From Hippophae tibetana (lineage: Eukaryota > Streptophyta > Magnoliopsida > Rosales > Elaeagnaceae), in the NCBI GenBank assembly GCA_037013495.1, contig CM072805.1:10574601-10638600 (forward strand): 64,000 nt of DNA, read 5' to 3'. Both the position numbers and the translations under genes were made by a program. Positions within the stretch are counted from its first letter, which is position 1; every line of letters starts with the position of its first letter. The notes below the pieces were generated by a model. The model was not told the origin of the DNA. It was given only the letters and a program-made list of their open reading frames with translations, and searched no databases. Positions 14,753-26,130 of the stretch are shown in pieces.

Positions 14753-17596
14753 TATGGTTGAGAAAAGTCAATAATCATGAATTTAACATTACACAATTGG
14801 GATTTAGAAGATTCGACCTTAACATACTGATATGACAAAATGGAATACACCATATTGTTAATATTAGTTCATTTGAATGGTCCATATTTGACTCAAATTC
14901 AAATAAATATAGTATATTTAAATATAAACGTGAGTTTCTATTATTATCAAATAAATAGTCGATCTATCTTTGAAAAAGTTCGATAGCTATAATTTTAACA
15001 TTAAATAATTGAGTTAAATTAAACCTAAGGTTAAAAAATTGAATTAAATAATACAAATGCAAATATGCACCTTATATGTTTCAACCATTTATTGGTATGA
15101 AGTCAATTTATGGTTGAGAAAAGTCCATAATCATGAATTTAACATTACACAATTGGGAATTAGAAGATTCGACTTTAAGATACTCATATGACAAAATTGA
15201 ATACACCGTATTGTTAATATTAGTTCATTTGAATAGTCCATATTTGACTTAAATTCAAATAAATATAGTATATGTAAATATACACCTCAATTTCTATTCT
15301 TATCAAATAAAAAGTCTATCTATGGTTCACAAAAATCGATAGCCATAATTTTAACATTAAACAATTGAGAGAAAGTAAATCTAACGTTAAAATATTGAAT
15401 TAAATGTTACAAATGCAAATATTACCCTTATAATTTCAACCATTTATTGATATGAAGTCAATTTATGGTTCAGAAAAGTCAATAATCATGAATTTAACAT
15501 TACACAATTGGGATTTAGAAGATTCGACCTTAACATACTGATATGACAAAATTGAATACACCGTATTCTTAATATTTGTTCATTTGAATGGTCCATATTT
15601 GATTCAAATTCAAATAAATATAATATATGTAAATATAAATGTTAGTTTCAATTATTATCAAATAAATAGTCGATCTATCTTTGAAAAAATTCGATAGCTA
15701 TAATTTTAACATTAAATAATTGAGTTAAATTAAACCTAAGGTTAAAAAATTGAATTAAATAATACAAATGAAAATATGCACCTTATATGTTTCAACCATT
15801 TATTGATATGAATTCAATTTATGGTTGAGAAAAGTCCATAATCATGAATTTAACATTACACAATTGGGATTTAGAAGTTTCGACCTTAACATACTGATAT
15901 GACAAAATTGAATACACCATATTGTTAATATTAGTTCATTTCAATGGTCCATATTTGACTCAATTTCAAATAAATATAGTATATGTAAATTTAAACGTTA
16001 GTTTCTATTATTATCAAATAAATAGTCGATCTATCTTTGAAAAAATCCGATAGCTATAATTTTAACTTTAAATAATTGAGTTAAATTAAACCTAAGGTTA
16101 AAAAATTGAATTAAATAATACAAATGCAAATATGCACCTTCTATGTTTCAACCATTTATTGATATGAAGTCAATTTATGGTTGACAAATGTCCATAATCA
16201 TGAATTTAACATTACACAATTGGGAATTAGAAGATTCGACCTTAAGATACTGATATGACAAAATTGAATACACCGTATTGTTAATATTAGTTCATTTGAA
16301 TGGTCCATATTTGACTTAAATTCAAATAAATATAGTATATGTAAATATACACCTCAATTTCTATTCTTATCAAATAAATAGTCTATCTATCTTTGAAAAG
16401 ATTCGATAGCTATAATTTTAACATTAAATAATTGAGTTAAATTAAAACTAAGGTTAAAAAATTGAATTAAATATTACAAATGCAAATATGCACCTTATAT
16501 GTTTCAACCATTTATTGATATGAAGTCAATTTATGGTTGAGAAAAGTCCATAATCATGAATTTAACATTACAGAATTGGGATTTAGAAGATTCGACCTTA
16601 ACATACAAATATGACAAAATTGAATACACCGTATTGTTAATATTAGTTCATGTGAATGGTCCATATTTGACTCAAATTCAAATAAATATAGTATATGTAA
16701 ATATAAACGTTAGTTACTATTATTATCAAATAAATAATCTATCTATGGTTCCAAAAATCGATAGCCATAATTTTAACATTAAACAATTGAGATAAAGTAA
16801 ATCTAACGTTAAAAAATTAAATTAAATAATACAAATGCAAAAATGCCACTTATAAGTTTCAACCATTGATTGATATGAAGTCAATTTATGGTTGAGAAAG
16901 GTCTATAATCATGAATTTAACATTACACAATTGGGATTTAGAAGATTGGACCTTAACATACTAATATTACAAATTTGAATACACCGTATTTGTAATATTA
17001 GTTCATTTGAATGGTCCATATGTGACTCAAATTCAAATAAATATAGTATATGTAAATATAAACGTTAGTTTCTATTATTATCAAATAAATAGTCGATCTA
17101 TCTTTGAAACAATTCGATAGCCATAATTTTAACATTAAATAATTGAGATAAATTAAACCTAAGGTTAAAAAATTGAATTAAATAATACAAATGCAAATAT
17201 GCACCTTATATGTTTCCACCATTTATTGATATGAAGTCAATTTATGGTTGAGAACAGTCCATAATCATGAATTTAACATTACACAATTGGGAATTAGAAG
17301 ATTCGACTTTAAGATACTGATATGACAAAATTGAATACACCGTATTGTTAATATTAGTTCATTTAAATGGTACATATTTGACTTAAATTCAAATAAATAT
17401 AGTATATGTAAATATACACCTCAATTTCTATTCTTATGAAATAAATAGTCTATCTATGGTTGACAAAAATCGATAGCCATAATTTTAACATTAAACAATT
17501 GAGAGAAAGTAAATCAAACGTTAAAATATGGATTAAATATTACAAATGCAAATATTACCCTTATAATTTCAACCATTGATTGATATGAAGTCAATT
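14753..17596. repeat. Region 2 HOR unit, 8-mer copy 1
   Basis: Eight monomers start at 14753, 15109, 15464, 15820, 16176, 16532, 16887 and 17243 (2,844 bp). Markers: gtcaataatc and tatttaaatataaacgtgag in the first; attggtatgaag just before the second; ggttcagaaaag in the third; gaagtttcg in the fourth; ccttctatg before the fifth; attacagaattggg with catgtgaatgg in the sixth; gattggacc in the seventh; gagaacag in the eighth. The last two resemble M2 and M5 of region 1, so the two regions share ancestry. Confidence 0.75.
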
Positions 17597-20500
17597 TATG
17601 GTTGAGAAAAGTCAATAATCATGAATTTAACATTACACAATTGGGATTTAGAAGATTCGACCTTAACATACTGATATGACAAAATGGAATACACCATATT
17701 GTTAATATTAGTTCATTTGAATGGTCCATATTTGACTCAAATTCAAATAAATATAGTATATTTAAATATAAACGTGAGTTTCTATTATTATCAAATAAAT
17801 AGTCGATCTATCTTTGAAAAAGTTCGATAGCTATAATTTTAACATTAAATAATTGAGTTAAATTAAACCTAAGGTTAAAAAATTGAATTAAATAATACAA
17901 ATGCAAATATGCACCTTATATGTTTCAACCATTTATTGGTATGAAGTCAATTTATGGTTGAGAAAAGTCCATAATGATGAATTTAACATTACACAATTGG
18001 GAATTAGAAGATTCGACTTTAAGATACTGATATGACAAAATTGAATACACCGTATTGTTAATATTAGTTCATTTGAATGGTCCATATTTGACTTAAATTC
18101 AAATAAATATAGTATATGTAAATATACACCTCAATTTCTATTCTTATCAAATAAAAAGTCTATCTATGGTTCACAAAAATCGATAGCCATAATTTTAACA
18201 TTAAACAATTGAGAGAAAGTAAATCTAACGTTAAAATATTGAATTAAATGTTACAAATGCAAATATTACCCTTATAATTTCAACCATTTATTGATATGAA
18301 GTCAATTTATGGTTCAGAAAAGTCCATAATCATGAATTTAACATTACACAATTGGGATTTAGAAGATTCGACCTTAACATACTGATATGACAAAATTGAA
18401 TACACCGTATTCTTAATATTTGTTCATTTGAATGGTCCATATTTGATTCAAATTCAAATAAATATAATATATGTAAATATAAATGTTAGTTTCAATTATT
18501 ATCAAATAAATAGTCGATCTATCTTTGAAAAAATTCGATAGCTATAATTTTAACATTAAATAATTGAGTTAAATTAAACCTAAGGTTAAAAAATTGAATT
18601 AAATAATACAAATGAAAATATGCACCTTATATGTTTCAACCATTTATTGATATGAATTCAATTTATGGTTGAGAAAAGTCCATAATCATGAATTTAACAT
18701 TACACAATTGGGATTTAGAAGTTTCGACCTTAACATACTGATATGAAAAATTGAATACACCATATTGTTAATATTAGTTCATTTCAATGGTCCATATTTG
18801 ACTCAATTTTAAATAAATATAGTATATGTAAATTTAAACGTTAGTTTCTATTATTATCAAATAAATAGTCGATCTATCTTTGAAAAAATCCGATAGCTAT
18901 AATTTTAACTTTAAATAATTGAGTTAAATTAAACCTAAGGTTAAAAAATTGAATTAAATAATACAAATGCAAATATGCACCTTCTATGTTTCAACCATTT
19001 ATTGTTATGAAGTCAATTTATGGTTGACAAATGTCCATAATCATGAATTTAACATTACACAATTGGGAATTAGAAGATTCGACCTTAAGATACTGATATG
19101 ACAAAATTGAATACACCGTATTGTTAATATTAGTTCATTTGAATGGTCCATATTTGACTTAAATTCAAATAAATATAGTATATGTAAATATACACCTCAA
19201 TTTCTATTCTTATCAAATAAATAGTCTATCTATGGTTGACAAAAATCGATAACCATTATTTTAACATTAAACAATTGAGATAAAGTAAATCTAACGTTAA
19301 AATATTGAATTAAATATTAAAAATGCAAATATGCCCCTTATAATTTCAACCATTGATTGATATGAGGTAAATTTGTGGTTGAGAAAAGTCCATAATCATG
19401 AATTTAACATTACACAATTGGGATTTAGAAGATTCGACCTTAACATACTGATATGACAAAATTGAATACACAGTATTGTTAATATTAGTTCATTTGAATT
19501 GTCCATATTTGAGTCAAATTCAAATAAATATAGTATATGTAAATATAAACGTTAGTTTCTATTATTATCAAATAAATAGTCGATCTATCATTGAAAAAGT
19601 TCGTTAGCTATAATTTTACCATTAAATAATTGAGTTAAATTAAACCTAAGGTTAAAAAATTGAATTAAATAATGAAAATGCAAATATGCACCTTATATGT
19701 TTCAACCATTTATTGATATGAAGTCAATTTATGGTTGAGAAAAGTCCATAATCATGAATTTAACATTACACAATTGGGAATTAGAAGATTCGACCTTAAG
19801 ATACTGATATGACAAAATTGAATGCACCGTATTGTTAATATTAGTTCATTTGAATGGTCCATATTTGACTCAAATTCAAATAAATATAGTATATGTAAAT
19901 ATACACCTCAATTTCTATTCTTATCAAATAAAAAGTCTATCTATGGTTCACAAAAATCGATATCCATAATTTTAACATTAAACAATTGAGAGAAAGTAAA
20001 TCTACCGTTAAAAAATTAAATTAAATAATACAAATGCAAATATACCCCTTATAAGTTTCAACCATTGATTGATATGAAGTCAATTTATGGTTGAGAAAAG
20101 TCCATAATCATGAATTTAACATTAAACAATTGGGATTTAGAAGATTGGACCTTAACATACTAATATTAAAAAATTGAATACACCGTATTTGTAATATTAG
20201 TTCATTTGAATGGTCTATATGTGACTCAAATTCAAATAAATATAGTATATGTAAATATAAACGTGAGTTTCTATTATTATCAAATAAATAGTCGATCTAT
20301 CTTTGAAAAAGTCCGATAGCTATAATTTTAACTTTAAATAATTGAGTTAAATTAAACCTAAGGTTAAAAAATTGAATTAAATAATACAAATACAAAAATG
20401 CACCTTATATGTTTCAACCATTTATTGATATGAAGTCAATTTATGGTTGAGAAAAGTCCATAATCATGAATTTAACATTACACAATTGGGAATTAGAAGA

Positions 20501-21864
20501 TTCGACCTTAAGATACTGATATGACAAAATTGAATGCACCGTATTGTTAATATTAGTTCATTTGAATGGTCCATATTTGACTCAAATTCAAATAAATATA
20601 GTATATGTAAATATAAACGTTACTTTCTATTATTATCAAATAAATAGTCGATCTATCTTTGAAAAGATTCGATAGCTATAATTTTAACATTAAATAATTG
20701 AGTTAAATTAAAACTAAGGTTAAAAAATTGAATTAAATATTACAAATGCAAATATGCACCTTATATGTTTCAACCATTTATTGATATGAAATAAATTTAT
20801 GGTTGAGAAAAGTCCATAATCATGAATTTAACATTACAGAATTGGGATTTAGAAGATTCGACCTTAACATACTAATATGACAAAATTGAATACACCGTAT
20901 TGTTAATATTAGTTCATGTGAATGGTCCATATTTGACTCAAATTCAAATAAATATAGTATATGTAAATATAAACGTTAGTTACTATTATTATCAAATAAA
21001 TAATCTATCTATGGTTGACAAAAATCGATAGCCATAATTTTAACATTAAACAATTGAGATAAAGTAAATCTAACGTTTAAAAATTAAATTAAATAATACA
21101 AATGCAAATATGCCCCTTATAAGTTTCAACCATTGATGGATATGAAGTCAATTTATGGTTGAGAAAGGTCTATAATCATGAATTTAACATTACACAATTG
21201 GGATTTAGAAGATTGGACCTTAACATACTAATATTACAAATTTGAATACACCGTATTTGTAATATTAGTTCATTTGAATGGTCCATATGTGACTCAAATT
21301 CAAATAAATATAGTATATGTAAATATAAACGTTAGTTTCTATTATTATCAAATAAATAGTCGATCTATCTTTGAAACAATTCGATAGCCATAATTTTAAC
21401 ATTAAATAATTGAGATAAATTAAACCTAAGGTAAAAAAATTGAATTAAATAATACAAATGCAAATACGCACCTTATATGTTTCCACCATTTATTGATATG
21501 AAGTCAATTTATGGTTGAGAAATGTCCATAATCATGAATTTAACATTACACAATTGGGAATTAGAAGATTCGACCTTAACATACTGATATGACAAAATTG
21601 AATACACCGTATTGTTAATATTAGTTCATTTGAATGATACATATTTGACTCAAATTCAAATAAATATAGTATATGTAAATATACACCTCAATTTCTATTC
21701 TTATCAAATAAAAAGTCTATCTATGGTTCACAAAAATCGATAGCCATAATTTTAACATTAAACAATTGAGGGAAAGTAAATCAAACGTTAAAATATTGAA
21801 TTAAATATTACAAATGCAAATATTACCCTTATAATTTCAACCATTGATTGATATGAAGTCAATT
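17597..21864. repeat. Region 2 HOR unit, copy 2 enlarged to 12 monomers
   Basis: Monomers at 17597, 17953, 18308, 18664 and 19019 repeat 14753-16531 at an offset of about 2,843 bp with the same private markers. Four extra monomers follow (19374-20797). The copy ends with three monomers (20798, 21154, 21510) corresponding to 16532-17596. The unit is therefore the 8-mer plus four. Confidence 0.7.
19374..20797. repeat. Four-monomer insertion within region 2 copy 2
   Basis: Monomers at 19374, 19730, 20086 and 20442 have no counterpart in the first copy. The stretch just before them has the rare tail cgataaccattatttt (about 19247-19262), found again only near 54101, and the first block A reads atttgtggttgag. 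The third monomer is an M2-like gattggacc type. The fourth carries the gaatgcaccg substitution, also seen in the region 3 5-mers. Confidence 0.6.
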
Positions 21865-22574
21865 TATGGTTGAGAAAAGTCCATAATCATTAATTTAACA
21901 TTACACAATTGGGATTTAGAAGATTCGACCTTAAATAGTGATATGACAAAATTGAATACACCGTATTGTTAATATTTGTTCATTTGAATAGTCCATATTT
22001 GACTCAAAGTCAAATAAATATAGTATATGTGAATTTACACCTCAATTTCTATTCTTATCAAATAAATAGTGTATCTATGGTTGACAAAAATCGATAGCCA
22101 TAATTTTAACATTAAACAATTGAGGGAAAGTAAATCAAACGTTAAAATATTGAATTAAATATTACAAATGCAAATATTACCCTTATAATTTCAACCATTG
22201 ATTGATATGAAGTCAATTTATGGTTGAGAAAATTCCATAATCATGAATTTAACATTACACAATTGGGATTTAGAAGATTCGACCTTAGCATACTGATATG
22301 ACAAAATGGAATACACCATATTGTTAATATTAGTTCATTTGAATGGTCCATATTTGACTCAAATTCAAATAAATATACTATATGTAAATATAAACGTGAG
22401 TTTCTATTATTATCAAATAAATTGTCGATCTATCTTTGAAAAAATTCGATAGCTATAATTTTAACATTAAATAATTGAGTTAAATTAAACCTAAGGTTAA
22501 AAAATTGAATTAAATAATACAAATGAAAATATGCACCTTATATGTTTCAACCATTTATTGATATGAATTCAATT
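21865..22574. repeat. Region 3 lead-in: monomers P4 and P5
   Basis: These two monomers match 23643-24352 at an offset of 1,778 bp. P4 has cattaatttaac in block A, a 2-bp shortening at cttaaatagtg, and the TTTGACTCAAAGTCAAA dyad at 22008. P5 has tatactatatg and aaataaattgtcg. The match to the 5-mer begins near 21840. Confidence 0.75.
22008..22024. repeat. Inverted repeat TTTGACT-CAA-AGTCAAA (first of 19)
   Basis: A single T to G change in the conserved tttgactcaaattcaaa site creates two perfect 7-bp arms around a 3-bp spacer. Left-arm starts I located: 22008, 23776, 25554, 29467, 31245, 38720, 39787, 42631, 42986, 43341, 44051, 45118, 45473, 45828, 46538, 49382, 51515, 56141 and 56496. Most lie in monomers with cattaatttaac, aatatttgttc and tgtgaatttacacc. 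A structural or protein-binding role is only a possibility. Confidence 0.75.
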
Positions 22575-22623
22575 TATGGTTGAGAAAAGTCCATAATCAT
22601 GAATTTAACATTACACAATTGGG
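22575..22623 (+). repeat. Internal repeat block A of the monomer
   Basis: This 49-bp block begins tatggttgag and ends acaattggg. It aligns without gaps to block B, 212 bp downstream, with 40 of 49 identical positions by hand count; ttaacatta and acaattg are shared exactly. Every monomer in the window has a recognisable block A. It holds the ATG from which the recurrent spurious ORFs start. Confidence 0.85.
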
Positions 22624-22786
22624 AATTAGAAGATTCGACCTTAACATACTTATATGACAAAATTGAATACACCGTATTGTTAATATTAGTTCATTTGAAT
22701 GGTCCATATTTGACACAAATTCAAATAAATATAGGATATTTAAATATAAACCTCAATTTCTATTCTTATCAAATAAATAGTCTATC

Positions 22787-22835
22787 TATGGTTGACAAAA
22801 ATCGATAGCCATAATTTTAACATTAAACAATTGAG
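22787..22835 (+). repeat. Internal repeat block B of the monomer
   Basis: This 49-bp block begins tatggttgac and ends acaattgag, and is the diverged partner of block A. It lies 144 bp before the next block A. In subfamily-1 monomers it keeps tatggttgac and an atcgat site. In subfamily-2 monomers the same place reads tatctttgaa and is followed by attcgatagctataatttt, so the likeness to block A is weaker there. The A/B pair indicates that the present unit arose by duplication and divergence of a shorter repeat. Confidence 0.85.
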
Positions 22836-24352
22836 ATAAAGTAAATCTAACGTTAAAAAATTTAATTAAATATTATAAATGCAAATATGCCCCTTATAAG
22901 TTTCAAGCATTGATTTATATGAAGTCAATTTATGGTTGAGAAAAGTACATAATCATGAATTTAACATTACACAATTGGGATTTAGAAGTTTCGACCTTAA
23001 AATACTGATATGACAAAATTGAATACATCGTATTGTTAATATTAGTTCATTTGAATGGTCCATATTTGACTCAATTTCAAATAAATATAGTATATGTAAA
23101 TATAAACGTGAGTTTCTATTATTATCAAATAAATAGTCGATCTATCTTTGAAAAAATCCGATAGCTATAATTTTAACTTTAAATAATTGAGTTAAATTAA
23201 ACATAAGGTTAAAAAATTGAATTAAATAATACAAATGCAAATATGCACCTTATATGTTTCAACCATTTATTGATATGAAGTCAATTTATGGTTGACAAAA
23301 GTCCATAATCATGAATTTAACATTACACAATTGGGAATTAGAAGATTCGACCTTAAGATACTGATATGACAAAATTGAATGCACCGTATTGTTAATATTA
23401 GTTCATTTGAATGGTCCATATTTGACTCAAATTCAAATAAATATAGTATATGTAAATATAAACGTTACTTTCTATTATTATCAAATAAATAGTCTATCTA
23501 TCTTTGAAAAGATTCGATAGCTATAATTTTAACATTAAATAATTGAGTTAAATTAAAACTAAGGTTAAAAAATTGAATTAAATATTACAAATGCAAATAT
23601 GCACCTTATATGTTTCAACCATTGATTGATATGAAGTCAATTTATGGTTGAGAAAAGTCCATAATCATTAATTTAACATTACACAATTGGGATTTAGAAG
23701 ATTCGACCTTAAATAGTGATATGACAAAATTGAATACACCGTATTGTTAATATTTGTTCATTTGAATAGTCCATATTTGACTCAAAGTCAAATAAATATA
23801 GTATATGTGAATTTACACCTCAATTTCTATTCTTATCAAATAAATAGTCTATCTATGGTTGACAAAAATCGATAGCCATAATTTTAACATTAAACAATTG
23901 AGGGAAAGTAAATCAAACGTTAAAATATTAAATTAAATATTACAAATGCAAATATTACCCTTATAATTTCAACCATTGATTGATATGAAGTCAATTTATG
24001 GTTGAGAAAATTCCATAATCATGAATTTAACATTACACAATTGGGATTTAGAAGATTCGACCTTAACATACTGATATGACAAAATGTAATACACCATATT
24101 GTTAATATTAGTTCATTTGAATGGTCCATATTTGACTCAAATTCAAATAAATATACTATATGTAAATATAAACGTGAGTTTCTATTATTATCAAATAAAT
24201 TGTCGATCTATCTTTGAAAAAATTCGATAGCTATAATTTTAACATTAAATAATTGAGTTAAATTAAACCTAAGGTTAAAAAATTGAATTAAATAATACAA
24301 ATGAAAATATGCACCTTATATGTTTCAACCATTTATTGATATGAATTCAATT

Positions 24353-26130
24353 TATGGTTGAGAAAAGTCCATAATCATGAATTTAACATTACACAATTGG
24401 GAATTAGAAGATTCGACCTTAACATACTTATATGACAAAATTGAATACACCGTATTGTTAATATTAGTTCATTTGAATGGTCCATATTTGACACAAATTC
24501 AAATAAATATAGGATATTTAAATATAAACCTCAATTTCTATTCTTATCAAATAAATAGTCTATCTATGGTTGACAAAAATCGATAGCCATAATTTTAACA
24601 TTAAACAATTGAGATAAAGTAAATCTAACGTTAAAAAATTTAATTAAATATTATAAATGCAAATATGCCCCTTATAAGTTTCAAGCATTGATTTATATGA
24701 AGTCAATTTATGGTTGAGAAAAGTACATAATCATGAATTTAACATTACACAATTGGGATTTAGAAGTTTCGACCTTAAAATACTGATATGACAAAATTGA
24801 ATACATCGTATTGTTAATATTAGTTCATTTGAATGGTCCATATTTGACTCAATTTCAAATAAATATAGTATATGTAAATATAAACGTGAGTTTCTATTAT
24901 TATCAAATAAATAGTCGATCTATCTTTGAAAAAATCCGATAGCTATAATTTTAACTTTAAATAATTGAGTTAAATTAAACATAAGGTTAAAAAATTGAAT
25001 TAAATAATACAAATGCAAATATGCACCTTATATGTTTCAACCATTTATTGATATGAAGTCAATTTATGGTTGACAAAAGTCCATAATCATGAATTTAACA
25101 TTACACAATTGGGAATTAGAAGATTCGACCTTAAGATACTGATATGACAAAATTGAATGCACCGTATTGTTAATATTAGTTCATTTGAATGGTCCATATT
25201 TGACTCAAATTCAAATAAATATAGTATATGTAAATATAAACGTTACTTTCTATTATTATCAAATAAATAGTCTATCTATCTTTGAAAAGATTCGATAGCT
25301 ATAATTTTAACATTAAATAATTGAGTTAAATTAAAACTAAGGTTAAAAAATTGAATTAAATATTACAAATGCAAATATGCACCTTATATGTTTCAACCAT
25401 TGATTGATATGAAGTCAATTTATGGTTGAGAAAAGTCCATAATCATTAATTTAACATTACACAATTGGGATTTAGAAGATTCGACCTTAAATAGTGATAT
25501 GACAAAATTGAATACACCGTATTGTTAATATTTGTTCATTTGAATAGTCCATATTTGACTCAAAGTCAAATAAATATAGTATATGTGAATTTACACCTCA
25601 ATTTCTATTCTTATCAAATAAATAGTCTATCTATGGTTGACAAAAATCGATAGCCATAATTTTAACATTAAACAATTGAGGGAAAGTAAATCAAACGTTA
25701 AAATATTAAATTAAATATTACAAATGCAAATATTACCCTTATAATTTCAACCATTGATTGATATGAAGTCAATTTATGGTTGAGAAAATTCCATAATCAT
25801 GAATTTAACATTACACAATTGGGATTTAGAAGATTCGACCTTAACATACTGATATGACAAAATGTAATACACCATATTGTTAATATTAGTTCATTTGAAT
25901 GGTCCATATTTGACTCAAATTCAAATAAATATAGTATATGTAAATATAAACGTGAGTTTCTATTATTATCAAATAAATAGTCGATCTATCTTTGAAAAAA
26001 TTCGATAGCTATAATTTTAACATTAAATAATTGAGTTAAATTAAACCTAAGGTTAAAAAATTGAATTAAATAATACAAATGAAAATATGCACCTTATATG
26101 TTTCAACCATTTATTGATATGAATTCAATT
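24353..26130. repeat. Region 3 5-mer HOR, copy 2 (1,778 bp)
   Basis: Repeats the preceding unit monomer for monomer. The differences I noticed are in P5 near 25933-25980, where tatagtatatg and atagtcg replace tatactatatg and attgtcg. Confidence 0.85.

Larger units (their letters stand above)
22575..22930 (+). repeat. Reference satellite monomer (356 bp)
   Basis: This copy serves as reference for the family. In order it holds: block A at offsets 1-49; a variable stretch with the gattcgacc or gattggacc site; a well-conserved centre containing catttgaatggtcc and caaattcaaataaata; a subfamily-specific stretch ending in ctatc; block B at offsets 213-261; and an A/T-rich tail with aaatgcaaatat, a short C-run and gatatgaa, leading into the next block A. 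The centre and the catgaatttaacatta part of block A look least variable across the window by eye. Subfamily-1 tails typically read taacgttaaaatattg, subfamily-2 tails cctaaggttaaaaaattg. Confidence 0.9.
22575..24352. repeat. Region 3 5-mer HOR, copy 1 (P1-P5, 1,778 bp)
   Basis: Monomers P1 22575, P2 22931, P3 23287, P4 23643 and P5 23997 measure 356, 356, 356, 354 and 356 bp. P1 has cttatatgac and gacacaaattc with ggatattt; P2 gaagtttcg and gaatacatcg; P3 ggttgacaaaag and gaatgcaccg; P4 cattaattt and the dyad site; P5 aatgtaatacacc and a gaattc just before the next unit. The only gaattc site I see in the unit recurs at 22565 and 24343. Confidence 0.85.

Noticed and set aside
22630..22660. Possible CENP-B box around gattcgacc
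   Set aside because: Only the TTCG part is present. The required CGGG half of the CENP-B box is absent in every monomer I read.
22599..22808. 69-codon plus-strand frame repeated many times (and the 68-, 75- and 79-codon relatives at 13714, 5867 and 16556)
   Set aside because: It is satellite sequence read from block A to the TAG after atcga. It is open only where a substitution or 1-bp deletion removes the usual TGA, has no known domain, and is identical between copies because the HORs are identical.
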